Assembly (NCBI RefSeq): GCF_011806565.1 | Contig: NZ_JAATOP010000011.1 | Coordinates: 44,098 to 108,097, forward strand | Length of the DNA stretch: 64,000 nt | Source of the DNA: Marivivens donghaensis | GTDB lineage: Bacteria > Pseudomonadota > Alphaproteobacteria > Rhodobacterales > Rhodobacteraceae | Direction: 5' to 3' | Shown: piece after piece, positions 19,401 through 28,436 of the stretch | Numbering within the stretch: position 1 is the stretch's first letter | Layout of the letters: every line of letters begins with the position of its first letter | Position numbers and translations under genes: made by a program | The notes under the pieces: generated by a model | Databases searched by the model: none | Seen by the model: the letters and a program-made list of their open reading frames with translations, nothing else | Told to the model about the DNA's origin: nothing

Positions 19401-19794
19401 TGGGCTCGCGCCGTTGCTCTATGAGCGGTCGAGCGATGCGCAGTTTCTCAAGCCCACGGTGATCACACTTGTCTACGGTCTGAGCTTCGGTCTGGTGATT
19501 GTGCTGCTTGTCGTGCCGTCGCTGATGGCGATCCAAGCGGATATCTCGCGGCAGATATCATCCTTCCGCCATGCGCTCCGCGCGCCGCGACGGATTTGGG
19601 TGCCGACGGTGCTTGGCGTCCTGCTGATGCTTGGTGCGCTTGGTGCGGTCGTCGTTCCGGCGATGCTGGGTGCACCACTTGCTGGGCTGCCGGCAAGTGT
19701 GGCAGCGTCCTTCGGACTGTTCGCTGCGATTTTGGGTGCCGGCCTGCTGGCGATCTACGCCATCTCGGCCATTGCGTTGGGGAGGAGGGCTTAA
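16441..19794 (+). CDS. RND efflux transporter permease (AcrB/MdtB-like)
   Basis: This 1117-residue proton-driven inner-membrane pump of the resistance-nodulation-division superfamily shows the usual twofold layout. There is one TM helix near residues 20-40, a large periplasmic loop, a first block of helices (about 335-530), a second periplasmic loop and a second block of helices (about 860-1040). The TM4-type motif is seen as IITLGIIVDDAIVVGEH, and the second half shows GMVGIVINDSIVLVTTVDEYAEE. Two extra hydrophobic segments (about 1055-1112) extend the C-terminus beyond a standard RND protein. The last 4 bases overlap the convergent DsbD-domain gene. Confidence 0.93.
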   Translation: MAKGSDIWGRGAGGILSYFTRHRTAANLLMVLMVVAGAFSYPNLRAQFFPDVVTESIRVSVQWDGAGAEDVDRAIVQVLDPVLLAVDGVSGTSSRSSEGSARITMEFEPGYDLDQAEKDVEAALASVSNLPDEAEDPTIYQSAWRDSVTDVVITGPVGVDQLSRLADEMVTRLFAAGVTRTTIQGVAAPETVIEVTSLSLMQHDVTLSEISSAIAAEVNASPVGDVAGASRVRTGVEKRSAEAISGIVLRSEDDNSELTIGDVATITVQGPDRDRAFYVGENPAIEIGVVRTAQGDAIGLQHSVEDVAEAMRPTLPAGVSIDLVNTRAEQITSRLDILLVNGAEGLALVILLLFLFLNARTAIWVAMGIPVSMLAAIALMYVGGLTINMISLFALIITLGIIVDDAIVVGEHADFRARHLGELPVVAAENAARRMFSPVFSATITTNIAFFGLMIISGRFGDLISDIPFTVVAVLTASLFECFIVLPHHLSHSVGGRERWYDLPSKWVNAGFGWFRENVFRRIITAVITARYAVIAGAIFLLATQIAVFVRGDVQWRFFSSPEQGQVSGNIAMLAGATREDTLDMIAELQRATDAVAETYEVETGVDPIKYVIAQVGGNSGRGLTGAEDKETWQLGAITIELIGQDERPMTSSEFVAALQAEVQTSPMTETLSFRSWGAGPGGNSLEVELGGADADTLKAAAEALKTELGQIPEVSGLEDSLSYDKEELVLTLTPQGQALGFTIDQLGAELRRRLSGITAATYPDGTRSAQITVQLPEDELTADFLDRMMMRASSGDYVPLADIVTVSRETGFSTVQREDGIMLISVTGDLDDENPDRAVEVKLSMNEDILPKLETNYGVTATLGGLSEQENRFLNDARLGLIFVLSGIYLTLSWIFASWTRPLVVMSVIPFALVGTIWGHNHWSEPMSMFTVVGLLGMVGIVINDSIVLVTTVDEYAEERGLFPAIIDGVSDRLRAVLLTTATTVLGLAPLLYERSSDAQFLKPTVITLVYGLSFGLVIVLLVVPSLMAIQADISRQISSFRHALRAPRRIWVPTVLGVLLMLGALGAVVVPAMLGAPLAGLPASVAASFGLFAAILGAGLLAIYAISAIALGRRA

Positions 19795-20585
19795 CCGCCC
19801 ACTCCCGCGCAGCCTTTGATGTCTACGGCACGTTCGCTGCCCAGAACGGTGAACCGCAGCCGCGAACGGTCGAGCGCAATCGGCTGTCCGCGCGGCGCAA
19901 CGATATCCGCCTCTGCGACAAGGGTTTGGCCTTCACGCCAGCTTTCTGTCTCCGAAACCCAAAGCTGCGGATCGGGCGTTTCAATGACCACGACTTCTTC
20001 GCTGCCCGCCGAGGGCATCGGGATATGCGCGGTGACAGTGATGCCATCTTCGCTAGGCTCGGCCTCGCATTTCACGGGACCGACGTTCGCCCGCTGCGCG
20101 GGCATGGGGCGATCCATCAACGCGCCGGCGATAGCGGGCGTGGGCCGGTTGCCGTCAGGCAGAAGCGCATCGAAGCTGAGCTGCACGGGCATACAGATAT
20201 CGTCGCAAACGCCCAGCTCGACCTGTCCCTTGAGGTGGACCTGACCGCCAGTTGCGCCAAGCTCCAGCGGGATGACGACCGAATCGTGGTAGCCGATGGT
20301 CTGCATTCCGTTCGAGTCGAACACGTCCGGCGTGGGCCAGTGGATCGAAACGCTGTCGAAGTTCTCCGACCCCGCCCAAGAGAAGAGTGGCGGGATTCCC
20401 GCATCCCCCGGCGCACGCCAGTAGGTTTTCCAGCCCTGCTGAAGGTTGATCCGGATACCGGTCATGTAAGTGCCAGTGCGGGTCGTCCAGCCGGGCAGCA
20501 CTTCGATATGCGCAATCGGGTCGTCCGCATGGGCAGACGTCGCGAGCAGAATAGAAGTGATGAAGGAAAGAGCAGCGTTTCTCAT
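19791..20585 (-). CDS. Stand-alone DsbD N-terminal-domain protein (thiol-disulfide)
   Basis: This 264-residue exported protein has a signal peptide (residues 1-20, ending ATSAHA-D). The body matches the DsbD alpha / protein-disulfide reductase N-terminal domain, with PGWTTRTGTYMTGIRI, GWKTYWRAPGDAGIPP and the redox cysteine pair in GVCDDICMP (C127, C131). The membrane and thioredoxin domains of full DsbD are absent, so it must receive or pass electrons to a separate protein. The TlpA-like protein encoded nearby at 21257-21805 is one possible partner. The ATG at 20585 was chosen because it starts the signal peptide directly. Confidence 0.85.
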   Translation of the reverse strand: MRNAALSFITSILLATSAHADDPIAHIEVLPGWTTRTGTYMTGIRINLQQGWKTYWRAPGDAGIPPLFSWAGSENFDSVSIHWPTPDVFDSNGMQTIGYHDSVVIPLELGATGGQVHLKGQVELGVCDDICMPVQLSFDALLPDGNRPTPAIAGALMDRPMPAQRANVGPVKCEAEPSEDGITVTAHIPMPSAGSEEVVVIETPDPQLWVSETESWREGQTLVAEADIVAPRGQPIALDRSRLRFTVLGSERAVDIKGCAGVGG

Positions 20586-20689
20586 GAGATGCAATTTACG
20601 CGGCGCGGCGAGCATGGAAAGTCACGTTGCAGCGAGACTAATTACAAGCCGCCCTTGATCGTGGCTCTTTCGCACCACATCATCAGGGT

Positions 20690-21256
20690 ATGGAATTTGC
20701 TTCGACAAACCTTTCGGGAAAACTTCTCGTCGCCATGCCCGGTATGGGTGATCCGCGTTTTGAAAACGCTGTTGTGTATGTGTGTGCCCATACGGAAGAG
20801 GGCGCGATGGGACTTGTGGTGAACAAGCCCGCGCCTGAAATCCGGTTCAAAGACCTTCTCGGGCAATTGCAGATCGAGGCCGATGCGCCGCGTGATCTGC
20901 GCGTCCATATCGGCGGTCCCGTCGAGCACGGTCGGGGATTCGTCCTGCACTCGTCCGATTATCATTCGGAGCACGGCACGCTTGAGGTCGATGAAAACAC
21001 CTCCATGACCGGCACGACCGATGTGCTGCGCGAACTGGCGCATGGCAACGGGCCGAAGGCGTCGCTACTGGCGCTGGGCTATTCCGGTTGGGGGCCGCTC
21101 CAGCTTGAGGAAGAGATCGGCCAGAACGGTTGGCTGACCTGCGATGCGCGCGACGACATCGTGTTCGGACGTGCGAATGACCTGAAATGGAGCGCCGCGC
21201 TCAAGCACATGGGGATCAACCCGCTCACGCTTTCCAGCGAAGCGGGTCACGCCTGA
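20690..21256 (+). CDS. YqgE/AlgH family protein
   Basis: This 188-residue protein belongs to the widespread UPF0301 (YqgE/AlgH) family, whose biochemical role is not settled. Family hallmarks are KLLVAMPGMGDPRFENAVVY at the N-terminus, GAMGLVVNKPAP, the segment IGGPVEHGRGFVLHS, and ALGYSGWGPLQLEEEI. The length is normal. Its TGA stop abuts the stop of the convergent tlpA gene, forming TGATCA. Confidence 0.9.
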   Translation: MEFASTNLSGKLLVAMPGMGDPRFENAVVYVCAHTEEGAMGLVVNKPAPEIRFKDLLGQLQIEADAPRDLRVHIGGPVEHGRGFVLHSSDYHSEHGTLEVDENTSMTGTTDVLRELAHGNGPKASLLALGYSGWGPLQLEEEIGQNGWLTCDARDDIVFGRANDLKWSAALKHMGINPLTLSSEAGHA

Positions 21257-21805
21257 TCAGTCGACCATTGCCTGAATGAGCGCCTTAGCTTCGGCGCTAT
21301 TCCAGTCCGCGCCGCCAGTGAGGCGGGCGACTTCGTTGCCCTCTTTGTCGACAACAATCGTCACTGGCAGGCCAAGCACCGCCATCGAACGGGCGACCTT
21401 CATCGAATTGTCCATGTAGATCGGCAGACTATCGACGCCGATCTCTTCGAAGAAACGGTCGACGGCGGCGGGCGGGTTGCGTCCGGTCGCGATGGTGATG
21501 ACTTCGAAATCCTCGCCCCCCATTTCATCCTGAAGCGCGGCCAGTGACGGCATCTCTTCGCGGCAGGGCGCGCACCACGTCGCCCAGAAGTTCACGACGA
21601 GTACTTTGCCCTCGTGATCGGCAAAAGTGGTCTCCGCGCCATCGCGGCTCTGGAAGGCCATATCGCTGAGCTCTCGCGGCTCGCTGTGCCAGTTCAGTGC
21701 GCTCATCTCGCCAGTCAGTTCTGCTGGCGGGGTGCTTTCTGCCAGCGCGCCGTTTGCAACAAGCGCGAGTGACGTATAAAGCAGCGCAGACACAAGTTTC
21801 CGCAT
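21257..21805 (-). CDS. TlpA-family thiol:disulfide oxidoreductase
   Basis: This 182-residue exported thioredoxin-like protein has a signal sequence (about residues 1-22) followed by a TlpA/ResA-type domain. The active site is [17 protein letters not shown] with C78 and C81, and the cis-proline loop is LGLPVTIVV. Such proteins reduce apocytochrome c or other extracytoplasmic thiols. A GGAGGT site precedes the ATG at 21805. The start codon is only 13 bases from that of the divergent argH, so both genes' promoters must lie inside the other's transcribed region. Which partner it reduces is not evident. Confidence 0.9.
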   Translation of the reverse strand: MRKLVSALLYTSLALVANGALAESTPPAELTGEMSALNWHSEPRELSDMAFQSRDGAETTFADHEGKVLVVNFWATWCAPCREEMPSLAALQDEMGGEDFEVITIATGRNPPAAVDRFFEEIGVDSLPIYMDNSMKVARSMAVLGLPVTIVVDKEGNEVARLTGGADWNSAEAKALIQAMVD

Positions 21806-21818
21806 GGGACCTCCGATT

Positions 21819-23207
21819 ATGACCAAGACTTCGAACGCGATGTGGGGCGGGCGTTTCTCCGCCGGACCGGACGCCATCATGGAGGCGATCAACGCTTCCA
21901 TCGATTTTGACAAGCGTCTGGCACGACAGGACATCGAGGGTTCCCGCGCCCACGCCGCGATGCTCGCCGCGCAGGGCATCATTACCGATAAAGATGCCGA
22001 AGCCATTCGGGAAGGCCTGCTCACCGTATTGTCAGAGATTGAAGCAGGTGATTTCCAGTTTTCAAAGGCGCTCGAAGACATTCACATGAATGTCGAAGCC
22101 CGCCTGAAAGAAATCATCGGCGAGCCTGCAGGTCGTCTTCACACTGCACGTAGCCGCAACGATCAGGTCGCCGTCGACTTCCGTCTGTGGGTTCGCGACC
22201 AGTGCGATGCCGTCGATGGCGCGCTCGAAGCCCTGATGAAGGCACTCATCGGTCAGGCCGAAGCCGCCGCTGATTGGGTGATGCCGGGCTTTACGCACCT
22301 GCAAACCGCGCAGCCCGTGACTTGGGGCCATCATATGCTGGCCTATGTCGAGATGTTGAACCGCGACCGTTCGCGTTTTGCCGATGCCCGCAAGCGCATG
22401 AACGAAAGCCCGCTGGGCGGGGCTGCGCTGGCAGGTACCGGTTTCAATATCGACCGCCACATGACCGCAGAGGCGCTGGGCTTCGACCGTCCGTCGGCCA
22501 ACTCGCTCGATTCGACTTCGGATCGCGACTTCGCGCTCGAATTCCTCGCTGCCGCATCGATCTGCGCGATGCACCTCAGCCGTTTTGCCGAAGAGCTGGT
22601 CATCTGGTCCTCGGCCCAGTTCCGCTTTGTCGTGATGTCGGACCAGTGGTCGACCGGTTCGTCGATCATGCCGCAGAAGAAGAACCCCGATGCAGCCGAA
22701 CTGATCCGCGCCAAAATCGGCCGTATCTTCGGTGCCAACGTCGCGCTGATGACCGTGATGAAGGGCCTTCCGCTGACCTATTCAAAGGACATGCAGGAAG
22801 ACAAAGAGCAGGTCTTCGACGCCGCCGACAACCTGATGCTGTCGCTCGCCGCGATGACCGGCATGGTCGAAACCATGGCGCCGCAGCGTGAAAACCTGCG
22901 CAAGTCGGCGGCTTCGGGCTTCTCGACCGCGACCGACCTTGCCGACTGGCTGGTGCGCGAACTGGGCATGCCGTTCCGCGATGCCCACCACGTCACCGGC
23001 GCGCTTGTCGCGATGGCCGAGGGCAAGGGCTGCGACCTGCCTGACCTGACCATCGAAGACATGAAGTCCGTTCACGATAACATCAACGAAGGCGTCTTTG
23101 ACGTTTTGACCGTTGAAGCATCGGTCATGTCGCGTCAAAGCTACGGCGGTACTTCACCTGTTCAGGTGAAAAAGCAGATCGCACGCTGGAAAGAGTTGCT
23201 CGCATGA
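21819..23207 (+). CDS. argH: Argininosuccinate lyase
   Basis: ArgH splits argininosuccinate into arginine and fumarate, the last step of arginine synthesis. The 462-residue protein has all fumarase/aspartase-superfamily signatures: [32 protein letters not shown], and [18 protein letters not shown] with the catalytic serine loop. The ATG at 21819 gives the usual N-terminus ([13 protein letters not shown]). It has no clear Shine-Dalgarno; the purine-rich tract upstream is on the other strand and serves tlpA. The stop overlaps the next lipoprotein start (ATGA). Confidence 0.97.
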   Translation: MTKTSNAMWGGRFSAGPDAIMEAINASIDFDKRLARQDIEGSRAHAAMLAAQGIITDKDAEAIREGLLTVLSEIEAGDFQFSKALEDIHMNVEARLKEIIGEPAGRLHTARSRNDQVAVDFRLWVRDQCDAVDGALEALMKALIGQAEAAADWVMPGFTHLQTAQPVTWGHHMLAYVEMLNRDRSRFADARKRMNESPLGGAALAGTGFNIDRHMTAEALGFDRPSANSLDSTSDRDFALEFLAAASICAMHLSRFAEELVIWSSAQFRFVVMSDQWSTGSSIMPQKKNPDAAELIRAKIGRIFGANVALMTVMKGLPLTYSKDMQEDKEQVFDAADNLMLSLAAMTGMVETMAPQRENLRKSAASGFSTATDLADWLVRELGMPFRDAHHVTGALVAMAEGKGCDLPDLTIEDMKSVHDNINEGVFDVLTVEASVMSRQSYGGTSPVQVKKQIARWKELLA

Positions 23208-23380
23208 AAACCGTTGTCGCTGTCCTGACCCTTGTCGCCCTCGCCGCTTGCGGTGCTGACGGTGCCCCGATCCGCCCTGTGGCGAACCTCGGGCTTACGG
23301 TGAACCAGAACGGACAGCTGGCCACTTCCTGCAACGTCGGCGGCACGAACGGTACCGTTTCGCTGAACGTGGCCTGCTGA
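23204..23380 (+). CDS. Small lipoprotein between argH and lysA
   Basis: A 58-residue reading frame starts at the ATG that overlaps the argH stop. The N-terminus is a lipoprotein signal with lipobox LAAC (C16), followed by a short Gly/Ala/Asn-rich domain containing two more cysteines (near [14 protein letters not shown] and the terminal VAC), which could form a disulfide. Overlaps on both sides (4 bases with argH, 1 base with the next gene) mean it is translated as part of the operon. A similar tiny lipoprotein is a known neighbour of argH in Rhodobacterales, to my recollection. The function is unknown. Confidence 0.82.
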   Translation: MKTVVAVLTLVALAACGADGAPIRPVANLGLTVNQNGQLATSCNVGGTNGTVSLNVAC

Positions 23381-23697
23381 TGTCCCTGCTGCGCGGCATC
23401 TATATCGTCTTGGCTGTGTGGGGCGCGGTGCGTCCCATGCAGCACTTCATCACCTACATGCGCGAAAACCAAACCGGCCTCGGCGGTCTGATCGACGCAT
23501 GGTATGTGAACGAGGCGACGACGGGCCTGACATGGGACCTGACGATTGCCGCGATTGCTCTGACGGTCTGGGTGCTGGCCGAGGTTTCGGTGCGACGCAA
23601 CTGGTCCGCGCTGATCGCGATCCCCGCGACCTTCTGCATCGGTGTGAGCTGCGGCCTACCGCTCTACCTTTTCATGCGGACACGCCCTGTAAACTAA
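23380..23697 (+). CDS. DUF2834-like small membrane protein
   Basis: This 105-residue protein has three hydrophobic stretches (about residues 5-22, 52-68 and 76-98) and the DUF2834-like pattern of a short loop between helices 1 and 2 (MQHFITYMRENQTGLGGLID). Its ATG shares a base with the lipoprotein stop (TGATG). No catalytic residues were seen. It belongs to the argH-lysA operon, but a role in amino-acid synthesis is not indicated. Confidence 0.78.
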   Translation: MSLLRGIYIVLAVWGAVRPMQHFITYMRENQTGLGGLIDAWYVNEATTGLTWDLTIAAIALTVWVLAEVSVRRNWSALIAIPATFCIGVSCGLPLYLFMRTRPVN

Positions 23698-23753
23698 GGG
23701 CTTGGGGTTTCCGCCCGATTTGATATGAGACGTCCCGAAGCGCGGAGGGTCTC

Positions 23754-25019
23754 ATGGATCATTTTATCTACCAGAATGGCGTGTTGCACGCCGAAGACGT
23801 TGCCATCACCGACATCGCCAAAGAGGTCGGAACGCCGTTCTACGTCTATTCCAAGGCCACACTTCTGCGTCATTTCCAGGTTTTCGATGAATCGCTCGAA
23901 GGCATGGAGCACCTCGTTTGCTTCGCGATGAAGTCGCTGTCGAACATCGCCGTGCTCAAGCTGCTCGGTCAGGCGGGGGCTGGCATCGACGTTGTGTCAA
24001 TTGGCGAATACCTCCGCGCCAAGGCCGCCGGTATCTCGGGCGACAAGATCGTGTTTTCGGGCGTCGGCAAAACCCGCGAAGAAATGCGTATCGCCATCGA
24101 AGGCGGCATCCGTCAGTTCAACGTGGAATCCGAGCCGGAGATGGAAGCGCTGTCCGAAGTCGCCGTATCGCTCGGCGCTGTGGCTCCGATCACTATCCGC
24201 GTGAACCCCGACGTCGATGCGAAGACCCACGCCAAGATTGCGACCGGCAAGAAAGAGAACAAGTTCGGTATCCCGATCAGCCGCGCGCGCGAGGTCTACG
24301 CACGCGCCGCCGAGCTGGACGGTCTGAAGGTCGTCGGCATCGACGTGCACATCGGCTCGCAGTTGACCGACCTCGAACCGTTCCGTCTGGCCTATCGCAA
24401 AGTAGCCGAACTGACGGAAACGCTCCGCGCAGACGGTCACCAGATCACCCGCCTCGATCTGGGCGGCGGTCTGGGCATTCCCTACACCCGCTCGAACGAG
24501 GTGCCGCCGCTGCCGATGGACCTCGGTCAGGTCATCCGCGAAGAAGTCGGCCACCTCGGCTGCGAGGTCGAGATCGAACCGGGCCGACTTATCGCGGGTA
24601 ACTCCGGTCTTCTGGTGTCCGAGGTTATCTACGTCAAGGAAGGCGAGGACCGCCGTTTCCTCATCATCGACGCAGCCATGAACGACCTGCTGCGCCCCGC
24701 GATGTACGATGCTCACCACGATATCGAGCCCGTTATCGAACCTGCTGCGGGTGCCGAGAAGACCAACTTCGATGTAGTCGGTCCGATCTGCGAGTCCGGC
24801 GATACCTTCGCCAAGGGCCGCGAGATGACCGACCTTAACCCCGGTGATCTGATCGCGTTCCGCTCTGCCGGTGCTTATGGCGCAGTGATGGCGAGCGAAT
24901 ATAACTCGCGTCCGCTGATACCCGAGGTGCTGGTCGACGGCGATAAATTTGCAGTTATCCGCCGACGCCCCACCTATGAAGAGATGATCGCTCGCGATAT
25001 CGTTCCCGAGTGGCTCTGA
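23754..25019 (+). CDS. lysA: Diaminopimelate decarboxylase
   Basis: LysA is a PLP enzyme that converts meso-diaminopimelate to lysine, the last step of lysine synthesis. The 421-residue protein has the alanine-racemase-type barrel with the PLP lysine in CFAMKSLSNIAV (K60). It also has VNPDVDAKTHAKIATGKKENKFG, HIGSQLTDLEPF, LDLGGGLGIPY, and a C-terminal GPICESGDTFA segment with the cysteine that contributes to the partner active site. A GGAGGG site precedes the ATG. Confidence 0.97.
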   Translation: MDHFIYQNGVLHAEDVAITDIAKEVGTPFYVYSKATLLRHFQVFDESLEGMEHLVCFAMKSLSNIAVLKLLGQAGAGIDVVSIGEYLRAKAAGISGDKIVFSGVGKTREEMRIAIEGGIRQFNVESEPEMEALSEVAVSLGAVAPITIRVNPDVDAKTHAKIATGKKENKFGIPISRAREVYARAAELDGLKVVGIDVHIGSQLTDLEPFRLAYRKVAELTETLRADGHQITRLDLGGGLGIPYTRSNEVPPLPMDLGQVIREEVGHLGCEVEIEPGRLIAGNSGLLVSEVIYVKEGEDRRFLIIDAAMNDLLRPAMYDAHHDIEPVIEPAAGAEKTNFDVVGPICESGDTFAKGREMTDLNPGDLIAFRSAGAYGAVMASEYNSRPLIPEVLVDGDKFAVIRRRPTYEEMIARDIVPEWL

Positions 25020-25058
25020 CGTGTTAAAGGTCGGAGCGAACCGACCGGAGTAAGCACA

Positions 25059-27587
25059 CTGACCGATCCAACACGCAGTCTATCGCACTTGCGTCTACCA
25101 GTACTCGCAACCCGCATCGGCCTCTTGGCCGAGCGCATCGTGCGTTCGTACTGGCCGGTCTGGACGGTGGCTTTCTTCCTACTCGCGCCGCTGATGTTCG
25201 GCTGGCAGGATTTCCTGCCGCTGGAAGCGTTCTGGGCAATTATCGCCACAGGCATCGTGGCGCTCGCGGTGACGCTCTACCTCGGTTGGCGCAAATTCCA
25301 TTTCCCGACCGAAGCCGAAGCCATCGCCCGCGTCGACGGTGCGCTCGAAGGCCGCCCGATTTCCGCGCTGAACGACGCGCAAGCGATCGGCAGCACCGAC
25401 GAAGCGTCGAAAGCCGTCTGGGCCGTGCACCTCGAACGTATGCTCCACCGCACCCGCGACGCGCGGCCCGTGTCGCCTGACCTGCGGGTATCGGAGCGCG
25501 ATCCGTTTGGCGTCCGCTATATGGCGCTGCTGTTTTTCCTCGTTGCTGTGATGTTCGGATCGGTCTGGCGCATCGGCACTGTGGCCGAGATTGCACAGAA
25601 CGGCACGCCGACCGCTGCCGTGATGGGGCCGACGTGGGAGGGCTGGATCGAACCGCCCGCATATACCGGAATGCCGACGCTGTATCTTCCCGACCTGACG
25701 ACCGACCGGATCGAAGTGCTCTCCGGCTCGAAAATCACCGTGAGGTTCTACGGCGATATCGGTGATCTGACGCTGGCCGAGACGGTCTCTGCCCGCGCAG
25801 GGTCCGACGTTCCGCCCGCGTCGCAACAGCAGCAATCGTTCAACGTCCAGCAGGGCGGGAAGATTGACATCACGGGGCAAGGTGGCCGCAGCTGGGACGT
25901 GACGCTTTTGCCCGACAATGCTCCTTCGGTGAGGTTGGATGGAGAGATAGAGGTCGACGCAAAGGGCGTCATGACCCAGCCGTTCCATGCCAGCGATGAC
26001 TACGGTGTGGTCGGCGGGACCGCCACATTCACGCTCGATATGTCCCGTTTGGACCGCCACCACGGCCTGCTGACCGACCCCGATCCGCACGAGCCGCTGA
26101 TTGTCGATATCCCGCTTCCGATTACAGGTGACCGCAGCGATTTCGACGCCTCGCTTGTCGAGGATTTCAGCGAAGAACCGATCGCCAACCTTCCCGTCGT
26201 GATGCAGATCGCGGCGGAAGATGCAGCTGGCAATGTCGCGACGAGCGAACCCCACGAAATCATCCTTCCCGGTCGCCGCTTCTTCGAACCTATCGCCAAG
26301 TCAGTGATCGAGATGCGCCGCGATCTGCTTTGGGCCAAGGCCAATGCTCCGCGTGTTACGCAAATCCTGCGCGCGCTGTCGGCCAAGCCCGAAGAACTGT
26401 TCACCGACATGGAGCCTTACGTCGCCATCCGCGATGCCATCGTGACGCTTGAAAACGGGATTGAGGCGGGCCTCAGCGATGAGGTCCAGAACGACGTGGC
26501 CGCGCAGCTGTGGGCGATTGCCGTCGATCTAGAGGAAGGCTCTCTGGCGAACGCGCTGGAGCGTCTGAACCGTGCCCGCGAGCGTTTGAATGAAGCGATG
26601 CGCAACGGCGCCAGCCCTGAGGAAATTCAGGAACTGATGGATGAACTGCGCGAGGCGACCGAAGCCTACACGCAGATGCTTGCCGATCAGGCCGGCGCGC
26701 CCGAAGACCAGACAGACAGTCCCGATCAAAGGCAGGGCAATTCGATGACGTTCACTCAGGACGAAATCAACGCTCTGATGGACCGCATTCAGGAGCTGAT
26801 GTCCGAAGGCAAAATGGCCGAGGCGCAGGAGTTGATGCAGCAACTCAACGACCTCATCGACAATATGCAGGTCCAGCAGGGCCAAGGGCAGGACGGGCCG
26901 CGCACGCAGGGTGAGCGGTCGATGGAAGAGCTTGGCGATACCTTGCAGGAACAGCAGGAGCTGTCCGACGATGCCTTCCGCGACCTGCAAGAACAGTTCA
27001 ATCCTGGCATGACACAGGACGGCGAGCCGCAGTTTGGTCAGGAAGAGGATGGCGGCGAGCAAGACGAAGGCCAAGGCGAACAGAGCCTTGCGGATCGCCA
27101 GCAGGCCCTCCGTAACATGCTCGAACGCCAGCGTCACAATCTGCCTGCGCTGACCGGCGAGGAAGCCGAGATTATGCGACGCTCGCTCGAAAATGCAGAC
27201 CGTGCGATGGACGAGGCAGAACAGGCGCTCCGCGACAACAACATGTCCGAGGCGCTGGATCGTCAGGCCGAAGCGCTCGATAGTCTGCGCGAAGGGATGC
27301 GCAATCTTGGTCAGGCGTTGACCAACAATCGCGAGCGTGAAGAGGGCTCGGGCAATGACCGCGCAGGTGCGACGCGCGGCAGTGACCAACAGGCGCAGAA
27401 CACCGATCCGCTGGGTCGCCAGCTGGGTCAGTCGGGCCGTTCGGATACCGACCGCGGGATGCTTCAGGACGAGGACGTTTACCGCCGTGCGGGCGAGTTG
27501 CTCGATGAAATCCGCCGCCGTGCAGGTGAGCTTAATCGTTCGGAAGACGAACGCAGCTATCTTGAGCGGCTACTCGATCAGTTCTGA
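25059..27587 (+). CDS. DUF4175 / TIGR02302 family membrane protein
   Basis: This large protein of unknown function, about 842 residues, follows lysA. Two to three hydrophobic helices near the N-terminus (about residues 30-75 and 150-170) precede an extracytoplasmic beta-rich part, then an acidic, Gln/Glu/Met-rich helical region (about 490-740) with repeated short motifs such as MAEAQELMQQLNDLIDNMQ. The C-terminus ends RSYLERLLDQF. No ATG fits. A CTG at 25059 has a GGAG site 8 bases upstream, whereas the TTG at 25089 has none, so the CTG was chosen. The stop abuts the stop of the convergent zinc-ribbon gene. Confidence 0.85.
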   Translation: MTDPTRSLSHLRLPVLATRIGLLAERIVRSYWPVWTVAFFLLAPLMFGWQDFLPLEAFWAIIATGIVALAVTLYLGWRKFHFPTEAEAIARVDGALEGRPISALNDAQAIGSTDEASKAVWAVHLERMLHRTRDARPVSPDLRVSERDPFGVRYMALLFFLVAVMFGSVWRIGTVAEIAQNGTPTAAVMGPTWEGWIEPPAYTGMPTLYLPDLTTDRIEVLSGSKITVRFYGDIGDLTLAETVSARAGSDVPPASQQQQSFNVQQGGKIDITGQGGRSWDVTLLPDNAPSVRLDGEIEVDAKGVMTQPFHASDDYGVVGGTATFTLDMSRLDRHHGLLTDPDPHEPLIVDIPLPITGDRSDFDASLVEDFSEEPIANLPVVMQIAAEDAAGNVATSEPHEIILPGRRFFEPIAKSVIEMRRDLLWAKANAPRVTQILRALSAKPEELFTDMEPYVAIRDAIVTLENGIEAGLSDEVQNDVAAQLWAIAVDLEEGSLANALERLNRARERLNEAMRNGASPEEIQELMDELREATEAYTQMLADQAGAPEDQTDSPDQRQGNSMTFTQDEINALMDRIQELMSEGKMAEAQELMQQLNDLIDNMQVQQGQGQDGPRTQGERSMEELGDTLQEQQELSDDAFRDLQEQFNPGMTQDGEPQFGQEEDGGEQDEGQGEQSLADRQQALRNMLERQRHNLPALTGEEAEIMRRSLENADRAMDEAEQALRDNNMSEALDRQAEALDSLREGMRNLGQALTNNREREEGSGNDRAGATRGSDQQAQNTDPLGRQLGQSGRSDTDRGMLQDEDVYRRAGELLDEIRRRAGELNRSEDERSYLERLLDQF

Positions 27588-28436
27588 TCAGGCAGCTTCG
27601 GCAAGAAGCCCCTGCACCCATATATCAAGCGCATTGCGCAGGCCGTCGACCCACACAACGTAGCTGTCGAGGTAAGGCTCAGCCATCGGCAGCGACAACG
27701 CTATCTGCGCGGCAAGCACGTAGACGGTCACCGCGACAGCAGAGATCAGGATCATGCCGAAGAAGCCAGTACGGAAACCGCGACGGCGATCCTGAACGGC
27801 TTCGGTCGGCGACGGCTCGTTCTCTGCGCGGTCACTTGCTGGGCGCAGGGTCGAATTGATCTCTTCGATATCCGGCAGCAAATCACGGCGGGGCGTGTCA
27901 GGATCGGCCGGCTGCTCACCGCGAAGACGCGCCATTCTCGCGCGCGCTTCGGCAGCGCGGCGCTCTTCGAGCGAAGACGGCTCTTCGAGGCCAAGCTCGG
28001 TCTGGGTTTCAAAAAAACCTTCAGGTTCGGGATTGGCGGCGCGGCGTTCGGCCTCGCGTTCTGCCTCAGCCTTCAGGATTTCGGCGACATCGGGGTCGAT
28101 CGACCGACGCGGACCGGAGGGCGCAACGAAATCGTCGTCATCATCCTCGTCTTCGTAGTCGTCGTATTCGGGCGCCACCGGAGGCGCGACAGGTGCGGCA
28201 GGCGCAGCACGTTCGGTGGCGCGGGGCGGAACGGGCGGCGGAGGAGCAACGGGCTCTTCGACTTCGACTTCGGGGATCGAAATACCAGCGTCGGACAATT
28301 CGAACGTCTCGGAATCGCCCGGCTTTTCGAACCAGGTGTGCGCACAGTTCGAACACTGGACGTCGCGGCCCCCATCGGGGATCACGTCATCGGGTACTTC
28401 GTATTGTGCTCCGCAATTCGGGCAAATCAGACGCAT
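27588..28436 (-). CDS. MJ0042-type zinc-ribbon membrane protein
   Basis: This 282-residue protein begins directly with an MJ0042-type zinc ribbon (CPNCGAQYEVPDDVIPDGG, then CSNCAHTW). A long Pro/Ala/Glu/Asp-rich linker follows (about residues 50-215) with an acidic run near residue 100. One TM segment (about 225-245) and a short C-terminal part complete it. The zinc ribbon should face the cytoplasm. Proteins of this layout are common in alphaproteobacteria and are of unknown function. It is divergent from ftsE with 170 bases between the starts. Confidence 0.85.
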   Translation of the reverse strand: MRLICPNCGAQYEVPDDVIPDGGRDVQCSNCAHTWFEKPGDSETFELSDAGISIPEVEVEEPVAPPPPVPPRATERAAPAAPVAPPVAPEYDDYEDEDDDDDFVAPSGPRRSIDPDVAEILKAEAEREAERRAANPEPEGFFETQTELGLEEPSSLEERRAAEARARMARLRGEQPADPDTPRRDLLPDIEEINSTLRPASDRAENEPSPTEAVQDRRRGFRTGFFGMILISAVAVTVYVLAAQIALSLPMAEPYLDSYVVWVDGLRNALDIWVQGLLAEAA

